Counted from the stretch's first letter, positions 48,379-56,892 are shown. The stretch: 64,000 nt of DNA from Aerococcus sp. Group 1 (GCF_000193205.1 NC_015278.1:310001-374000); one strand, 5' to 3'. The notes: generated by a model from the letters alone, not told the origin. Numbers and translations: made by a program.

Positions 48379-48735
48379 TTAAACCTTAGTCACTTCAATG
48401 TTAATATCTTGGACTGGCTTATCGCCTTGTTTCTTACGTAAGAAGAAGACTTCGCGGACAATGACTTCCAATTGGTAAACCTTCACTTGGTCTTTATTGG
48501 TATAGTGGTTCATATGTAAGTTACCTACAATGCCAATTTCATCGCCCTTGTCCAGGTATTTATCAATCAGTTGGGCGGTCGCATTCCAAGCTGTAATGGG
48601 AATAAAATCGGTCTGCTTCTCTCCACCAACAAAGCGGTTGACAGCCAGGGCATTGTTTAGGACTTGGTGTTTACTTTCCGTTTGGGTCATTTCAATGTCC
48701 CGGGCTAAGCGGCCAATCAGTTGAACTTGGTTCAT
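48379..48735 (-). CDS. Short single-stranded-DNA-binding protein, SsbB-like
   Basis: The protein has 118 residues. ATG 48735 has AGAGGAGGTGAAGTG in front; a longer reading to 48780 has no site. The OB-fold SSB pattern is visible: MNQVQLIGRLARDIE, ALAVNRF, DFIPITAWNATAQLIDKYLDKGDEIGIVGNL. The protein lacks the Gly-rich linker and the acidic DDDIPF-type tail of the main SSB. This matches competence-type SsbB of Bacillus, which protects incoming single strands. A divergent promoter to the response regulator lies upstream. Confidence 0.85.
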   Translation of the reverse strand: MNQVQLIGRLARDIEMTQTESKHQVLNNALAVNRFVGGEKQTDFIPITAWNATAQLIDKYLDKGDEIGIVGNLHMNHYTNKDQVKVYQLEVIVREVFFLRKKQGDKPVQDINIEVTKV

Positions 48736-48815
48736 CACTTCACCTCCTCTCTTCCTATTAAGCCGCAAAGGGGAGGTCATTTTCTCCTTTAAGAATTATT
48801 TATCTTTTGCATTCT

Positions 48816-48846
48816 TTGACAAATTTTTCCTAAAATTGCTTATAAT
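48816..48846 (+). promoter_or_regulatory. Promoter of the two-component system
   Basis: A TTGACA -35 and TATAAT -10 are both consensus, with a long 19-bp spacer. It lies ~85 bp before the response regulator. Confidence 0.6.
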
Positions 48847-48931
48847 AGGTAAGGAATAGGTCCTGCTGATGAGGCAGTGACCATCATCGACGCCTTATTA
48901 ACAGGTGCATGAGAAAAAGGAGGGCCGTGGC

Positions 48932-49648
48932 GTGAAAATTTTGATGATTGAAGATAATACCAGTGTGGCAGAAATGCTATCCATGTTCCTTGACCAAGAA
49001 GCGGGTTGGGAGAGTCATTTTTCCTATGATGGCCAAGAAGGGTACGACTATTTTAAGGCCCATGAAGATGAGATTGATATTGTGATTTTGGATTTGAATT
49101 TACCGTCAAAGGATGGCATTAGTATCTGCCAAGATATCCGTAAAAGCAACCAAGATGTGATTATTATTATGTTAACCGCCCGGGATAGTGAGAGTGACCA
49201 AGTCTTGGGATTGGGATTGGGGGCAGATGACTATATCACCAAACCCTTTAGCCCCTTGACTCTGGTGGCTAAGATGCACGCGCTACTGAGACGGCGGGAT
49301 GCCAATGACAACCGGGAAAGCCAAGACCAAGAAGAGAAGAGCCTGATTAAGACCAAGTACTTAACCATTGACCCCAATACTCGGGAGGCTTCCTTTCACG
49401 GTCAAGCCATTGCTAATTTGACGCCCAAGGAATTTGATATTCTGGCCCTCTTAGCTTCCCACCCTAAGCAGGTCTTCACCCGCGACCACCTCTTGACCAG
49501 TTTGTGGGAAGACCCTTTCTACGGGGATGAGCGGACCGTGGATGCCCACATCAAAAAACTCCGCCAAAAGATGGAAAAGAACGGCCCCCAAGCCATTCGA
49601 ACTGTCTGGGGTGTGGGCTATAAATACGATGAAAGTGGGGAGAAGTAA
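48932..49648 (+). CDS. OmpR/PhoB-family response regulator
   Basis: The protein has 238 residues. GTG 48932 is chosen because AAAGGAGGG precedes it and it gives the standard VKILMIEDN start; an upstream GTG at 48905 is rejected. Receiver domain: acidic pair IED, phospho-Asp in VILDLNLPSKDG (~53), Thr in MLTARDS and Lys in ITKPFSP. The C-terminal winged helix is visible as LTPKEFDILALLASHPKQVFTRDHLL and ERTVDAHIKKLRQKM. The kinase gene starts 2 bases after its stop. The regulated genes are unknown. Confidence 0.93.
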   Translation: MKILMIEDNTSVAEMLSMFLDQEAGWESHFSYDGQEGYDYFKAHEDEIDIVILDLNLPSKDGISICQDIRKSNQDVIIIMLTARDSESDQVLGLGLGADDYITKPFSPLTLVAKMHALLRRRDANDNRESQDQEEKSLIKTKYLTIDPNTREASFHGQAIANLTPKEFDILALLASHPKQVFTRDHLLTSLWEDPFYGDERTVDAHIKKLRQKMEKNGPQAIRTVWGVGYKYDESGEK

Positions 49649-49650
49649 AC

Positions 49651-51162
49651 TTGCGTTACTTATACCAACAATTAGCATCCTTTGCGATTTTGGTCTTGGT
49701 GACGGTTTGCGGACTCTCCTTTACCTTTTTTCGTTACACGGAGAGTCAGATCTACCAACAGGTCTTTGATGATTTAGAGACCGTCTATTCCGAAATCCAA
49801 GGCCGGCAAGTGTCTCGCGAGATGCTAGAAGAGGCCCAGAATTGGTTTGAAGATTCCTTTCAGATTAAGATTTTCTGGTATAACGCGGATAACCAACGCA
49901 TCTATCCCCAGTCCCTCACTGACAAGGATAATGGCGACTATGCCGAACAGGGCTTGCCTCAAGATGACATTGTTTCCATGAAAGAAAAGGGCCGCTTAGG
50001 CTTATTCGACTTCGACCTGGGCTTTACAGGGGATAGTCCCGATGCCTATGCCATTACCGTCCCCTTAGAAGACGGCGATTCGGGCGACTACTCGGGTTAC
50101 TTGGTGATTGGCCAGGCCGCGGGTGGGATTCGCCAAACCATTAACAAGTTAAAGGCCAATATCTTCCAAGGTGTGGCGATTTCGGTGGTAGCCGCGGTAA
50201 TCCTAGCCATTATGATGGCCCGCTACCAAACTTCGCGGATCAACCGTCTGCGTCAGGCCACGCGCTCGGTGACTCAAGGCCATTATCTGCAAATCCCTTC
50301 CGCCCACCGCGATGAGTTAGATGACTTGGCTGATGACTTCAACGACATGACGGCCTCTCTAGCCGAATCGGAAGTAGAGATCGAGCGCCAAGAACGCATG
50401 CGCCATCAATTGATTATGGATATCGCCCACGAATTGCGGACCCCGCTCACCACCATGAACGGTCTCTTGGAGGGCTTGCGCTACCATATCTTCCCCAAGG
50501 ACAAGGAAGAACGGAGCTTGGAGCTCTTGCATAAGGAAACCCAGCGCTTGATCCGTTTAGTTAACGATAACTTGGACTATGAGAAAATCCGGGCCCATGA
50601 AATTGTCCTCAACCAGGTGACTTTTCCCGTTAAATCGGTTCTTGAAGAACTGGTGATCCAGGCCAAGGAACTGACCGATAAGAAAGATGACCGCATCGTC
50701 TTGCATTGTCCAGACCAATTGACAGTCTTTGCCGATATGGACCGCTTCCGGCAAATTATCTTTAACTTGGTCCATAATGCTATTCAGTTTACCGAATCTG
50801 GTACCATCACCATTGATGCTGACCTTGGCGAAGACCAGTGGACCACCATTCGCGTGCGTGACACCGGGATCGGGATGACCGAGAGCGAATTAGCCAATAT
50901 TTGGGAACGCTTCTATAAGGTTGACCAATCACGTAAGGCTTCAGCTTACGGCGAATCGGGCCTGGGACTGTCTATTGTGAAGCAACTTATGAAAGTCCAC
51001 CAAGCCGATATCCGGGTGACTAGCGAAGTGGATAAGGGCACCCAGTTTACCCTACGTTTCCCACCTGAAAGTCAAATCAAGGCTAAAAATGAAAAGCAAG
51101 AGTCAACGACCAGTGACTCGAAAAGCAGTGACGACGCCTCTGACCCGACTGATACCAGCTAG
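49651..51162 (+). CDS. Sensor histidine kinase
   Basis: The protein has 503 residues from TTG 49651 (GGGGAGAAG upstream). TM1 at ~7-27, an extracytoplasmic sensor of ~140 residues, TM2 at ~170-190 and HAMP (SRINRLRQATRSVTQGHY...DELDDLADDFNDM). HisKA has the phospho-His in DIAHELRTPLTT (~260). HATPase boxes are FNLVHNAIQF (N), DTGIGM (G1) and GESGLGLSIVK (G2). The tail is Lys/Ser/Asp-rich and probably disordered. The ligand is unknown. It works with the response regulator directly before it. Confidence 0.93.
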   Translation: MRYLYQQLASFAILVLVTVCGLSFTFFRYTESQIYQQVFDDLETVYSEIQGRQVSREMLEEAQNWFEDSFQIKIFWYNADNQRIYPQSLTDKDNGDYAEQGLPQDDIVSMKEKGRLGLFDFDLGFTGDSPDAYAITVPLEDGDSGDYSGYLVIGQAAGGIRQTINKLKANIFQGVAISVVAAVILAIMMARYQTSRINRLRQATRSVTQGHYLQIPSAHRDELDDLADDFNDMTASLAESEVEIERQERMRHQLIMDIAHELRTPLTTMNGLLEGLRYHIFPKDKEERSLELLHKETQRLIRLVNDNLDYEKIRAHEIVLNQVTFPVKSVLEELVIQAKELTDKKDDRIVLHCPDQLTVFADMDRFRQIIFNLVHNAIQFTESGTITIDADLGEDQWTTIRVRDTGIGMTESELANIWERFYKVDQSRKASAYGESGLGLSIVKQLMKVHQADIRVTSEVDKGTQFTLRFPPESQIKAKNEKQESTTSDSKSSDDASDPTDTS

Positions 51163-51221
51163 ATCCTCAAGCGGGACGCGCCAGGGGCGATCAAAAAATT
51201 AACCAGAAGGAGACCTTCTAC

Positions 51222-51353
51222 ATGTCTACCTATTCCTATCCAGATAGGATGTCAAAAGCGATACTGATAAAGATAAGCTGTTTCCCTGACCCCCATAATA
51301 ACCTGCTGGTCAAGAAAAGTAGCTGGATTAGTGGGGAGTGGGATGCCCGATGA
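51222..51353 (+). CDS. Small 43-residue ORF coupled to the VanZ-like gene
   Basis: ATG 51222 is preceded by AGAAGGAGACCTTCTAC. It reads MSTYSYPDRM... and ends in TGA 51351-51353, overlapping the VanZ start as ATGA. No homology is recognised. It could be a leader that couples translation, or a remnant. Confidence 0.4.
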   Translation: MSTYSYPDRMSKAILIKISCFPDPHNNLLVKKSSWISGEWDAR

Positions 51354-51985
51354 TTTTTCTTGGCCCCCTCTATCACTTACTCGCTTACTTACTGGCGGAC
51401 CGGGTGAATCATTTTCCCCTGATCCGCCTCTTAGTTTTTTCTCTGGATAAAACCATCCTTTATACTTTAATTTTTCTGACTATTTCCGCCCTAATCGCCC
51501 ATGTGAAAAAGCGCCGCCAAGCCCAGTGGCAGGTCGATTGGTCCAAGTACGGCCACATCTTAGCCCTCTTTGTTTACTTGGTCCTCCTCCACCTCACCGT
51601 CTTACGCTACGACTGGCAGTGGTGGCGTTTATCCCTAGTTCCTGGAGTAACTTTACGGGACTTCCACTGGCTGCCCTTGGTGGATACCATCAAACTGGCC
51701 TATGGGGATTCCAGTTTTTCCTATTGGTATAACTTTTTTGGCAATGTCTTGTGGTTTATTCCCTTTGGCTGGCTGCTGGCTTATTTCTTTTGCGGGCAAC
51801 GGAGTTTCTTCCGGGTCCTCTTTATGGGGATGGGCTTTTCCTTTATGATTGAATGTGGTCAGCTCTTCCTGGGCACGGGTTTGGGCCATATTGATGACGT
51901 GATTTTTAACAGTATGGGCGTGGTGATCGGCCATTTTGCCTATGACTTTAAACATTTCTTCCTAATGAAACATGAAAGCAGGTAA
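51350..51985 (+). CDS. VanZ-like membrane protein
   Basis: The protein has 211 residues from ATG 51350; GTG 51338 is also possible. There are five hydrophobic segments. The VanZ core runs LVLLHLTVLRYDWQWW...FFGNVLWFIPFGWLLAYFF, then FMIECGQLFLGTGLGHIDDVIFNSMGVVIGHF, with the family's E-x-x-Q and D-D-x-x-x-N residues. VanZ confers low-level teicoplanin tolerance in enterococci; chromosomal homologues usually have unknown envelope roles. The rRNA methyltransferase follows after 3 bases. Confidence 0.85.
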   Translation: MIFLGPLYHLLAYLLADRVNHFPLIRLLVFSLDKTILYTLIFLTISALIAHVKKRRQAQWQVDWSKYGHILALFVYLVLLHLTVLRYDWQWWRLSLVPGVTLRDFHWLPLVDTIKLAYGDSSFSYWYNFFGNVLWFIPFGWLLAYFFCGQRSFFRVLFMGMGFSFMIECGQLFLGTGLGHIDDVIFNSMGVVIGHFAYDFKHFFLMKHESR

Positions 51986-51988
51986 AGT

Positions 51989-53176
51989 ATGCGAACACTC
52001 ACTCTGAAGAAACGCGCCAGTCAAGCGGCTCGCGCGGGACGCTTATTATTAAAAGAACAGGACTTCGTTAAGCCGCCTCACTTTGAAGAGGGCGACTTGG
52101 TCCAAGTCCAAGACCAAGCCGGTGACTTTCTTGCTTTAGCCTACTTGGCCCGGCAAAATAAAGGCATTGGTTGGATCTATAGCTATGACCGCCAGACCAA
52201 GTGGGGGCAAGACTTCTTCCAGGAAGTCTTCCAAGTAGCCAAGGATAAACGCCAGGGGCTCTTCCACGATGACTTGACCACCGCCTTCCGGGTCTTTAAC
52301 GGCGAGGGCGATGGTTTAGGCGGTTTGACGGTGGACTACTATGCCGGCTACCTGCTCCTGCAATGGTATTCTCTGGGCATTTACCAGAACCAGGCAGCCA
52401 TTATTGAAGCGCTAAAGACAGTCTACCCTGAAGCCATCGCCATGGAAGGGAAAAACCGCTTCAAGAGCCAAGCCGTCCCTCATAAAAATGAAAGACTCTG
52501 GGGCCAAGCGACAGACCAAGCAATAATGATTAAGGAGAACGGAATCAATTATGTGACCCGGCTGGCCGATGGCTGGATGACCGGGATTTTCCTGGATCAA
52601 AGGTTGGTCCGCGACTATCTCATGTCAAGACTAGCCCTAGGAAAACGAGTCCTCAATACCTTTTCCTATACGGGAGCTTTTTCTCTGGCGGCTGCTATGG
52701 GTGGGGCCTTGTCAACCACTTCTGTGGACCTGGCCAACCGAACCAAGGAACTGACTGCGGAACAGTTTGCCGCCAACGGGATTGACTTAGGAGATAGTCA
52801 TAAGGTTTATGTTATGGATACCTTTGACTATTTTGCCTATGCTAAGCGCCATGACCTGACTTATGATGTGATCGTGATGGACCCGCCAAGTTTTGCTCGT
52901 AATGGTAAGCAGATCTTCAAGGTGACGGAACAATACCCCCAACTGGTCCACGATGCCTTGGAAATTCTCAGCCCGGGTGGGTATCTGATCTGTTCCACCA
53001 ATGCGGCCAACTATTCGCCCAAAGCCTTTCAAGCGGATATTAACCAGGGAGCTAAGGCTGATGGACATCAGATTAAATTAGTAGAAAGCTTCCAGTTGCC
53101 GGATGATTTTCCGGTACCGCCGCTTAGTCCTGAGAGCGGTTATCTAAAGGTTAAGGTCTACCAAAAGCAGAAATAG
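51989..53176 (+). CDS. Class I SAM-dependent rRNA methyltransferase, RlmI-like
   Basis: The protein has 395 residues. An N-terminal PUA domain (LTLKKRASQAARAGRLLLKEQDFV...) precedes a segment GEGDGLGGLTVDYYAGYLLLQWYS. The Rossmann methyltransferase part has the SAM motif VLNTFSYTGAFSLAAAMGGA, the acidic strand TSVDLANR and catalytic VIVMDPPSFARN. The C-terminus has LICSTNAANYS, where RlmI has a Cys-containing motif. E. coli RlmI methylates C1962 of 23S rRNA; exact specificity here is inferred. Confidence 0.88.
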   Translation: MRTLTLKKRASQAARAGRLLLKEQDFVKPPHFEEGDLVQVQDQAGDFLALAYLARQNKGIGWIYSYDRQTKWGQDFFQEVFQVAKDKRQGLFHDDLTTAFRVFNGEGDGLGGLTVDYYAGYLLLQWYSLGIYQNQAAIIEALKTVYPEAIAMEGKNRFKSQAVPHKNERLWGQATDQAIMIKENGINYVTRLADGWMTGIFLDQRLVRDYLMSRLALGKRVLNTFSYTGAFSLAAAMGGALSTTSVDLANRTKELTAEQFAANGIDLGDSHKVYVMDTFDYFAYAKRHDLTYDVIVMDPPSFARNGKQIFKVTEQYPQLVHDALEILSPGGYLICSTNAANYSPKAFQADINQGAKADGHQIKLVESFQLPDDFPVPPLSPESGYLKVKVYQKQK

Positions 53177-53237
53177 ACTGGTAGTTTGAGGAAAGTTATA
53201 AATAAGTAAATAGTTATGGTAAAAATTTCAAAAAAGT

Positions 53238-53257
53238 ATATGTAAGCCCTTACATAT
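53238..53257 (+). promoter_or_regulatory. 20-bp perfect palindromic operator overlapping a -35 box
   Basis: ATATGTAAG-CC-CTTACATAT has 9-bp perfect arms. The core TGTAAGCCCTTACA fits the CcpA cre consensus except that its centre is CC instead of CG. It could serve CcpA or another LacI-family repressor. Confidence 0.6.
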
Positions 53258-53278
53258 GTTAGAATATCGTGTTACAAT
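53250..53278 (+). promoter_or_regulatory. Promoter of the candidate small RNA
   Basis: TTACAT -35, a 17-bp spacer and TACAAT -10. The -35 lies inside the right arm of the palindrome, so repressor binding would block RNA polymerase. Confidence 0.6.
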
Positions 53279-53283
53279 AGATG

Positions 53284-53347
53284 CGAAGCAATCGAGAGAT
53301 TGCATCATCCTTTCATTTTTGTTTTTTCCTTTACAACCCACTCAGAC
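53284..53347 (+). ncRNA. Candidate small RNA, 5' part, split by the IS in its terminator loop
   Basis: After the promoter come a perfect hairpin GCAATC-GAGA-GATTGC (53288-53303), a U/C-rich single-stranded stretch (53304-53334) and the left arm of a terminator AACCCACT (53335-53342). The right arm AGTGGGTT and T-run lie behind the IS at 55005-55019. No coding frame with a ribosome site is seen. Without the IS the RNA would be ~80 nt. The CcpA-like operator and U/C-rich linker recall staphylococcal RsaI in style, not in sequence. Confidence 0.5.
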
Positions 53348-53383
53348 TATGGTGACCCCAATAAGTTGGACTTTATATATAGT

Positions 53384-53410
53384 GAGTTGGCCTTTGGCCA
53401 GCTCTTTTTT
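53384..53410 (+). terminator. Inward terminator at the IS right end (copy 2)
   Basis: GAGTTGGCC / GGCCAGCTC with a TTT loop is followed by six T. It would give the interrupted small RNA a new 3' end ~60 nt inside the IS. Confidence 0.8.
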
Positions 53411-53521
53411 GTTGCTTACAGTTCTTGCTTATTTCTTGCCGACACATTTACTCAGAAATTTAAACTTGTCAAGAGGAAGAGCGTAGCGGCTCTTGATAAG
53501 TTTAAAGTTTATGTGTAATCA

Positions 53522-54412
53522 TTAAGCGGCGAAAGAAGCGTGATGAAGACGAAATTCTATAGGACTCCTAAAATCTAATTTTTCTTTGATTCTTTCACCA
53601 TTGTAATAGATTATAAAATCTTCAATCGCTTGTGCTAATTCTTCAAAGGAATGATAAGTCCGACCATAGTAGACTTCTTGTTTTAGTAGACTAAAGAAAT
53701 TCTCCATTGGCGAATTATCTAAGCAATTTCCTTTACGAGACATACTTTGAAAAATTCGGTGATCCTTCAAGAGCCGGGTGTAACTTTTCATTTGATAGGC
53801 CCAGCCCTGATCAGAATGAAAGGTTCTTCTGTATGGACATAATTTACTTGCTTCAATGGCAGCTTGTAGCCCCTCCAACATGCTTTGTCCATTAGGCTGA
53901 TGTGTTATCTTAAAAGAAATAATTTCTCGATTAAATAGATCCATGTAAGGATCTAAATAGAGTTTTCCAGTTTGATAATTCCCAGAATCATCGGCATAGT
54001 AGTATTTAAATTCTGTTGTGTCTGTTGTTATTTTTTGATAAGGAATGGTCGAATCAAACCGCCGGTTGATACGATTTGGCGCTATCTCTCCAATCGTTCC
54101 TTTGTAGGAATTATATTTTCTTGTCTTTCTAGTATAGCTAGTGACCTGTATCCCCATAATTTTCATTAGGCGTTGAACTTTGTTTTTACTGACCTTATAA
54201 CCACGGGAAAGCAGTTCAGCTCGCATTCTTCGATAACCATAATCCTTATGGGTTTCTCTGATGTCTTTCATTTCCTCTTTTAAATCGGCATCCTTATCAA
54301 TTTCCTCATCTTTATTTTTCCAATAAAAGTAGGTCGATTTAGGAAACTTTAAAACGCTAAGAATATCTTTTAAAGCATATTTTTCATCATGGAGACGTGT
54401 GATTTCGGTCAC
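53522..54412 (-). CDS. IS3-family transposase OrfB, DDE integrase (copy 2)
   Basis: The protein has 296 residues and is identical to the copy at 13071-13961. DDE residues lie in TDTTEF, HSDQGW and NSPMENFFSLLKQE. It starts at a GTG overlapping the orfA stop, in the -1 frame. It is intact. Confidence 0.95.
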   Translation of the reverse strand: MTEITRLHDEKYALKDILSVLKFPKSTYFYWKNKDEEIDKDADLKEEMKDIRETHKDYGYRRMRAELLSRGYKVSKNKVQRLMKIMGIQVTSYTRKTRKYNSYKGTIGEIAPNRINRRFDSTIPYQKITTDTTEFKYYYADDSGNYQTGKLYLDPYMDLFNREIISFKITHQPNGQSMLEGLQAAIEASKLCPYRRTFHSDQGWAYQMKSYTRLLKDHRIFQSMSRKGNCLDNSPMENFFSLLKQEVYYGRTYHSFEELAQAIEDFIIYYNGERIKEKLDFRSPIEFRLHHASFAA

Positions 54413-54948
54413 TATTTCTTCTTTTCTCGCTTGACTCTTTGAGCCACACGTCTCCTCAATCCTTTTAAAAATTTGTTCTCAATTTCTAAATCCGTAATCC
54501 GTTGTTCAAGTTCCTTTATTTTTGCTTCACTTAACTGATTGGTTTCGCTGCTATCCTTTATTTGATTGATTTGTGATTTCTTTTTAGACACTTTAGGTGG
54601 CCTTCCTTTCCTCGCGGAAAGGCCATCAAGTCCTCTTTCATGATAAGCTCTTCGCCAATTAGCGATTAGACTTGGATTATTCATGTTTAATGAATTGGCC
54701 AATTCGCGATAACTCATTTCCGTACTTTCATACAATTCTATCGCATTTAATTTGAATTCAACAGTATAAACCTGTTGAGTCCGCCTTTTCTTTAAACCAT
54801 CTACACCAAATTCATAATAGTTATTAACCCACCTTCGTAAAATAGAAGGATCTATTCCTGCTTTATTAGCTAAGGTTCGATAACTTCCTTTTTTCGCAAT
54901 ATAGTCTCCTACTAAATTCAGTTTAAATTCTAATGAATATTTAGACAT
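54412..54948 (-). CDS. IS3-family transposase OrfA (copy 2)
   Basis: The protein has 178 residues and is identical to the copy at 12535-13071: two helix-turn-helix blocks and a leucine-zipper-like end. ATG 54948 is used. It is intact, so both IS copies appear competent. Confidence 0.92.
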   Translation of the reverse strand: MSKYSLEFKLNLVGDYIAKKGSYRTLANKAGIDPSILRRWVNNYYEFGVDGLKKRRTQQVYTVEFKLNAIELYESTEMSYRELANSLNMNNPSLIANWRRAYHERGLDGLSARKGRPPKVSKKKSQINQIKDSSETNQLSEAKIKELEQRITDLEIENKFLKGLRRRVAQRVKREKKK

Positions 54949-55004
54949 AAAAATAACCCCCAAAAGTTGAATTCTTAGTCCAACTTTTGGGGGTCACTAC
55001 AGAC

Positions 55005-55019
55005 AGTGGGTTGTTTTTT
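55005..55019 (+). terminator. Right half of the IS-split terminator
   Basis: AGTGGGTT then GTTTTTT would pair with AACCCACT at 53335-53342 if the IS and one GAC copy were absent (8-bp stem, 5-base loop CAGAC). Confidence 0.8.
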
Positions 55020-55053
55020 GTACTTAATTTTTTATTTTCTTAGTTGGATTCCC

Positions 55054-55059
55054 TATAAT
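55054..55059 (+). promoter_or_regulatory. -10 box of the Mbeg1-like gene
   Basis: TATAAT lies inside the small dyad CCCTATAATAGGG, with TTTATT as a possible -35 17 bp upstream. Confidence 0.55.
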
Positions 55060-55091
55060 AGGGTTAAGTATAAATTGTGAGGAGGCTAGTG

Positions 55092-56810
55092 ATGCGGATT
55101 GTTGATTATCTCAAGGTGAATAAGGGCCAAAGTTTTACTGATTTGGCGCTTAATGAAGTGGATATTGCGGCTTTAACCGAGTTGAGTAATCTGCCTATCG
55201 CTGGGCTTTTGCCGAATGATTTGAGTGGGGAGGACTATTGGGATTTACCCACCCTCTACCAGGCTTTAAAGGACCAAGACTATTCCTTTCAAGGCTTGTG
55301 GCAGTGGATTATGGACGGCCGCTATGCGCTTTTGGAAGCCATGGTGGGTAGCCAGCGTTTTCAAGACATCCGTCTCTATGGCTTTGATTCCCAGTTGAAT
55401 CGGGAGGCGGTGCTTCAGTTTGCGGCCTTGGTGGTGGAAGTGCCTGATCATTTTAAGATCATTGCCTTTCGAGGAACTGACGACCACTTAGTTGGCTGGC
55501 GGGAGAATTTCAAACTGGCCTATCAAAAAGCCATGCCCTCACAAAAGTCAGCCACAAACTACCTGCGTCAAGTGCTTGATTATACGACCGATTCTGAGCA
55601 AACCATCATCGTTTCCGGTCATTCCAAAGGTGGAAACTTGGCTATTGTTGCTTCTATTCAACAAGACAAGTCCTACCAAGACCGTCTGAGCGCGGTGTAC
55701 GCCTTTGATTCGCCCGGTATTCACCGTGAAACTCTGGCCCAGGAAAATTTTCACCGGATTCAAGGGCGGATCCATGAATATGTGCCCGAGGATTCCCTGA
55801 TTGGGATCATTCTCTATGCGGCGGTTAAGCCTGTGGTGGTGAGAAGTTCGGGGATTTCCCTTATGCAACATCTGATGGAAATGTGGGAGGTGGAAGAGAC
55901 CCACTTTAAGCTGGCTCAAAGCACCACCCCAACCAGCCAGCTGGCCCAAGCCACCATGAATGTCTGGATGCAATGGCAGGGGCAAGAAAATATTGAGCGC
56001 TTCTTCTTCCTAGTTTTTGAACTTTTAAACCAAACCGGTATCGATAGTTTCAAGGATGTTGACCAGGATTTCTCCGGCTTTATTGGTAATTTGTATCGGG
56101 AAGGCAAGTCTTTAGACCGATCGACCCAGCGCTTTCTGATGTCAACCTTGAATGACTTGGTATTGATTGGGCGGGCCTTGAAGCGTAGACGTCAGACCAG
56201 TGAGGACTCTTACTATCCCCAATCTATCAAGAATGAAGTCCTCCAACAAGTTAGTCACTGGCATCAAGACCAACCCTGGGTGAGCGTCTTGGTTGGGGGT
56301 GCCTTAATTTTCTCGGGGCTGGTTCTTTTGGTTAAGCCCAGTTATGACTTAAGCTTTCTAGCAGGGTTTTTCCTTTTAGTCATCTTTATTTCGGGGCTCT
56401 GGGATCTGCGTTACTTTTGGACCCAGCCGGAGTCGCGCTTGCGTGGGACTTACTTATTGGCGGCTATTTTAGCCTTTGTCCTCTCAGGAGCGGGTATTTA
56501 TTTTGGCGGCCGCTTCCTGCCTATTCAGGTAGGGGTGTGGATGATTGGTCTGAGTCTGATCCGGATTTGGCAATTTTACCGCATCCATACTGACCATTGG
56601 GATATTCCAGTGAGCGGGATTGTACTGTCGCTAGCGACTTTTGCCATGGGCATCCTCCTCATTGGCCACCCCCGGCTTTCTGCCTACCTGCCCATCCTGC
56701 TGGCCCTGGGTTTCATTCTCCTGGGCTTAGTCATGGTGGTGTCCGTAATTATCTACCAACGGGAAAGTGAACTCTATGACTTCATCGACCACTGGGAAGA
56801 AGAAAAATAG
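55092..56810 (+). CDS. Mbeg1-like (DUF2974) hydrolase-fold protein fused to a DUF308-like membrane domain
   Basis: The protein has 572 residues. ATG 55092 follows GAGGAGGCTAGTG; the GTG at 55077 is rejected. Residues 1-~370 show the Mbeg1-like alpha/beta hydrolase fold: AFRGTDDHLVGWRENFKLAY, nucleophile elbow VSGHSKGGNLA (Ser ~180) and AFDSPGIHRE with the likely acid. The C-terminal ~170 residues contain about six hydrophobic helices in pairs, like DUF308/HdeD proteins. The usual DUF2974 protein ends before this part. The function is unknown; a membrane-bound lipase-like enzyme is possible. Confidence 0.75.
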   Translation: MRIVDYLKVNKGQSFTDLALNEVDIAALTELSNLPIAGLLPNDLSGEDYWDLPTLYQALKDQDYSFQGLWQWIMDGRYALLEAMVGSQRFQDIRLYGFDSQLNREAVLQFAALVVEVPDHFKIIAFRGTDDHLVGWRENFKLAYQKAMPSQKSATNYLRQVLDYTTDSEQTIIVSGHSKGGNLAIVASIQQDKSYQDRLSAVYAFDSPGIHRETLAQENFHRIQGRIHEYVPEDSLIGIILYAAVKPVVVRSSGISLMQHLMEMWEVEETHFKLAQSTTPTSQLAQATMNVWMQWQGQENIERFFFLVFELLNQTGIDSFKDVDQDFSGFIGNLYREGKSLDRSTQRFLMSTLNDLVLIGRALKRRRQTSEDSYYPQSIKNEVLQQVSHWHQDQPWVSVLVGGALIFSGLVLLVKPSYDLSFLAGFFLLVIFISGLWDLRYFWTQPESRLRGTYLLAAILAFVLSGAGIYFGGRFLPIQVGVWMIGLSLIRIWQFYRIHTDHWDIPVSGIVLSLATFAMGILLIGHPRLSAYLPILLALGFILLGLVMVVSVIIYQRESELYDFIDHWEEEK

Positions 56811-56892
56811 AGAGGAAAGTTTTTAAATTTGGTGGACTTGTGGCATCGTCAAAGTGCGGTAAGGTGAAAATTTCTGCTTTGAAAAGCATAAC

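Larger units (their letters stand above)
53348..55001 (-). mobile_element. IS3-family insertion sequence, copy 2 (1654 bp, reversed)
   Basis: This is the same length and ends as the copy at 12482-14135, with identical OrfA and OrfB. Target duplication is GAC (53345-53347 and 55002-55004). The target was the loop of a terminator hairpin. Confidence 0.93.
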
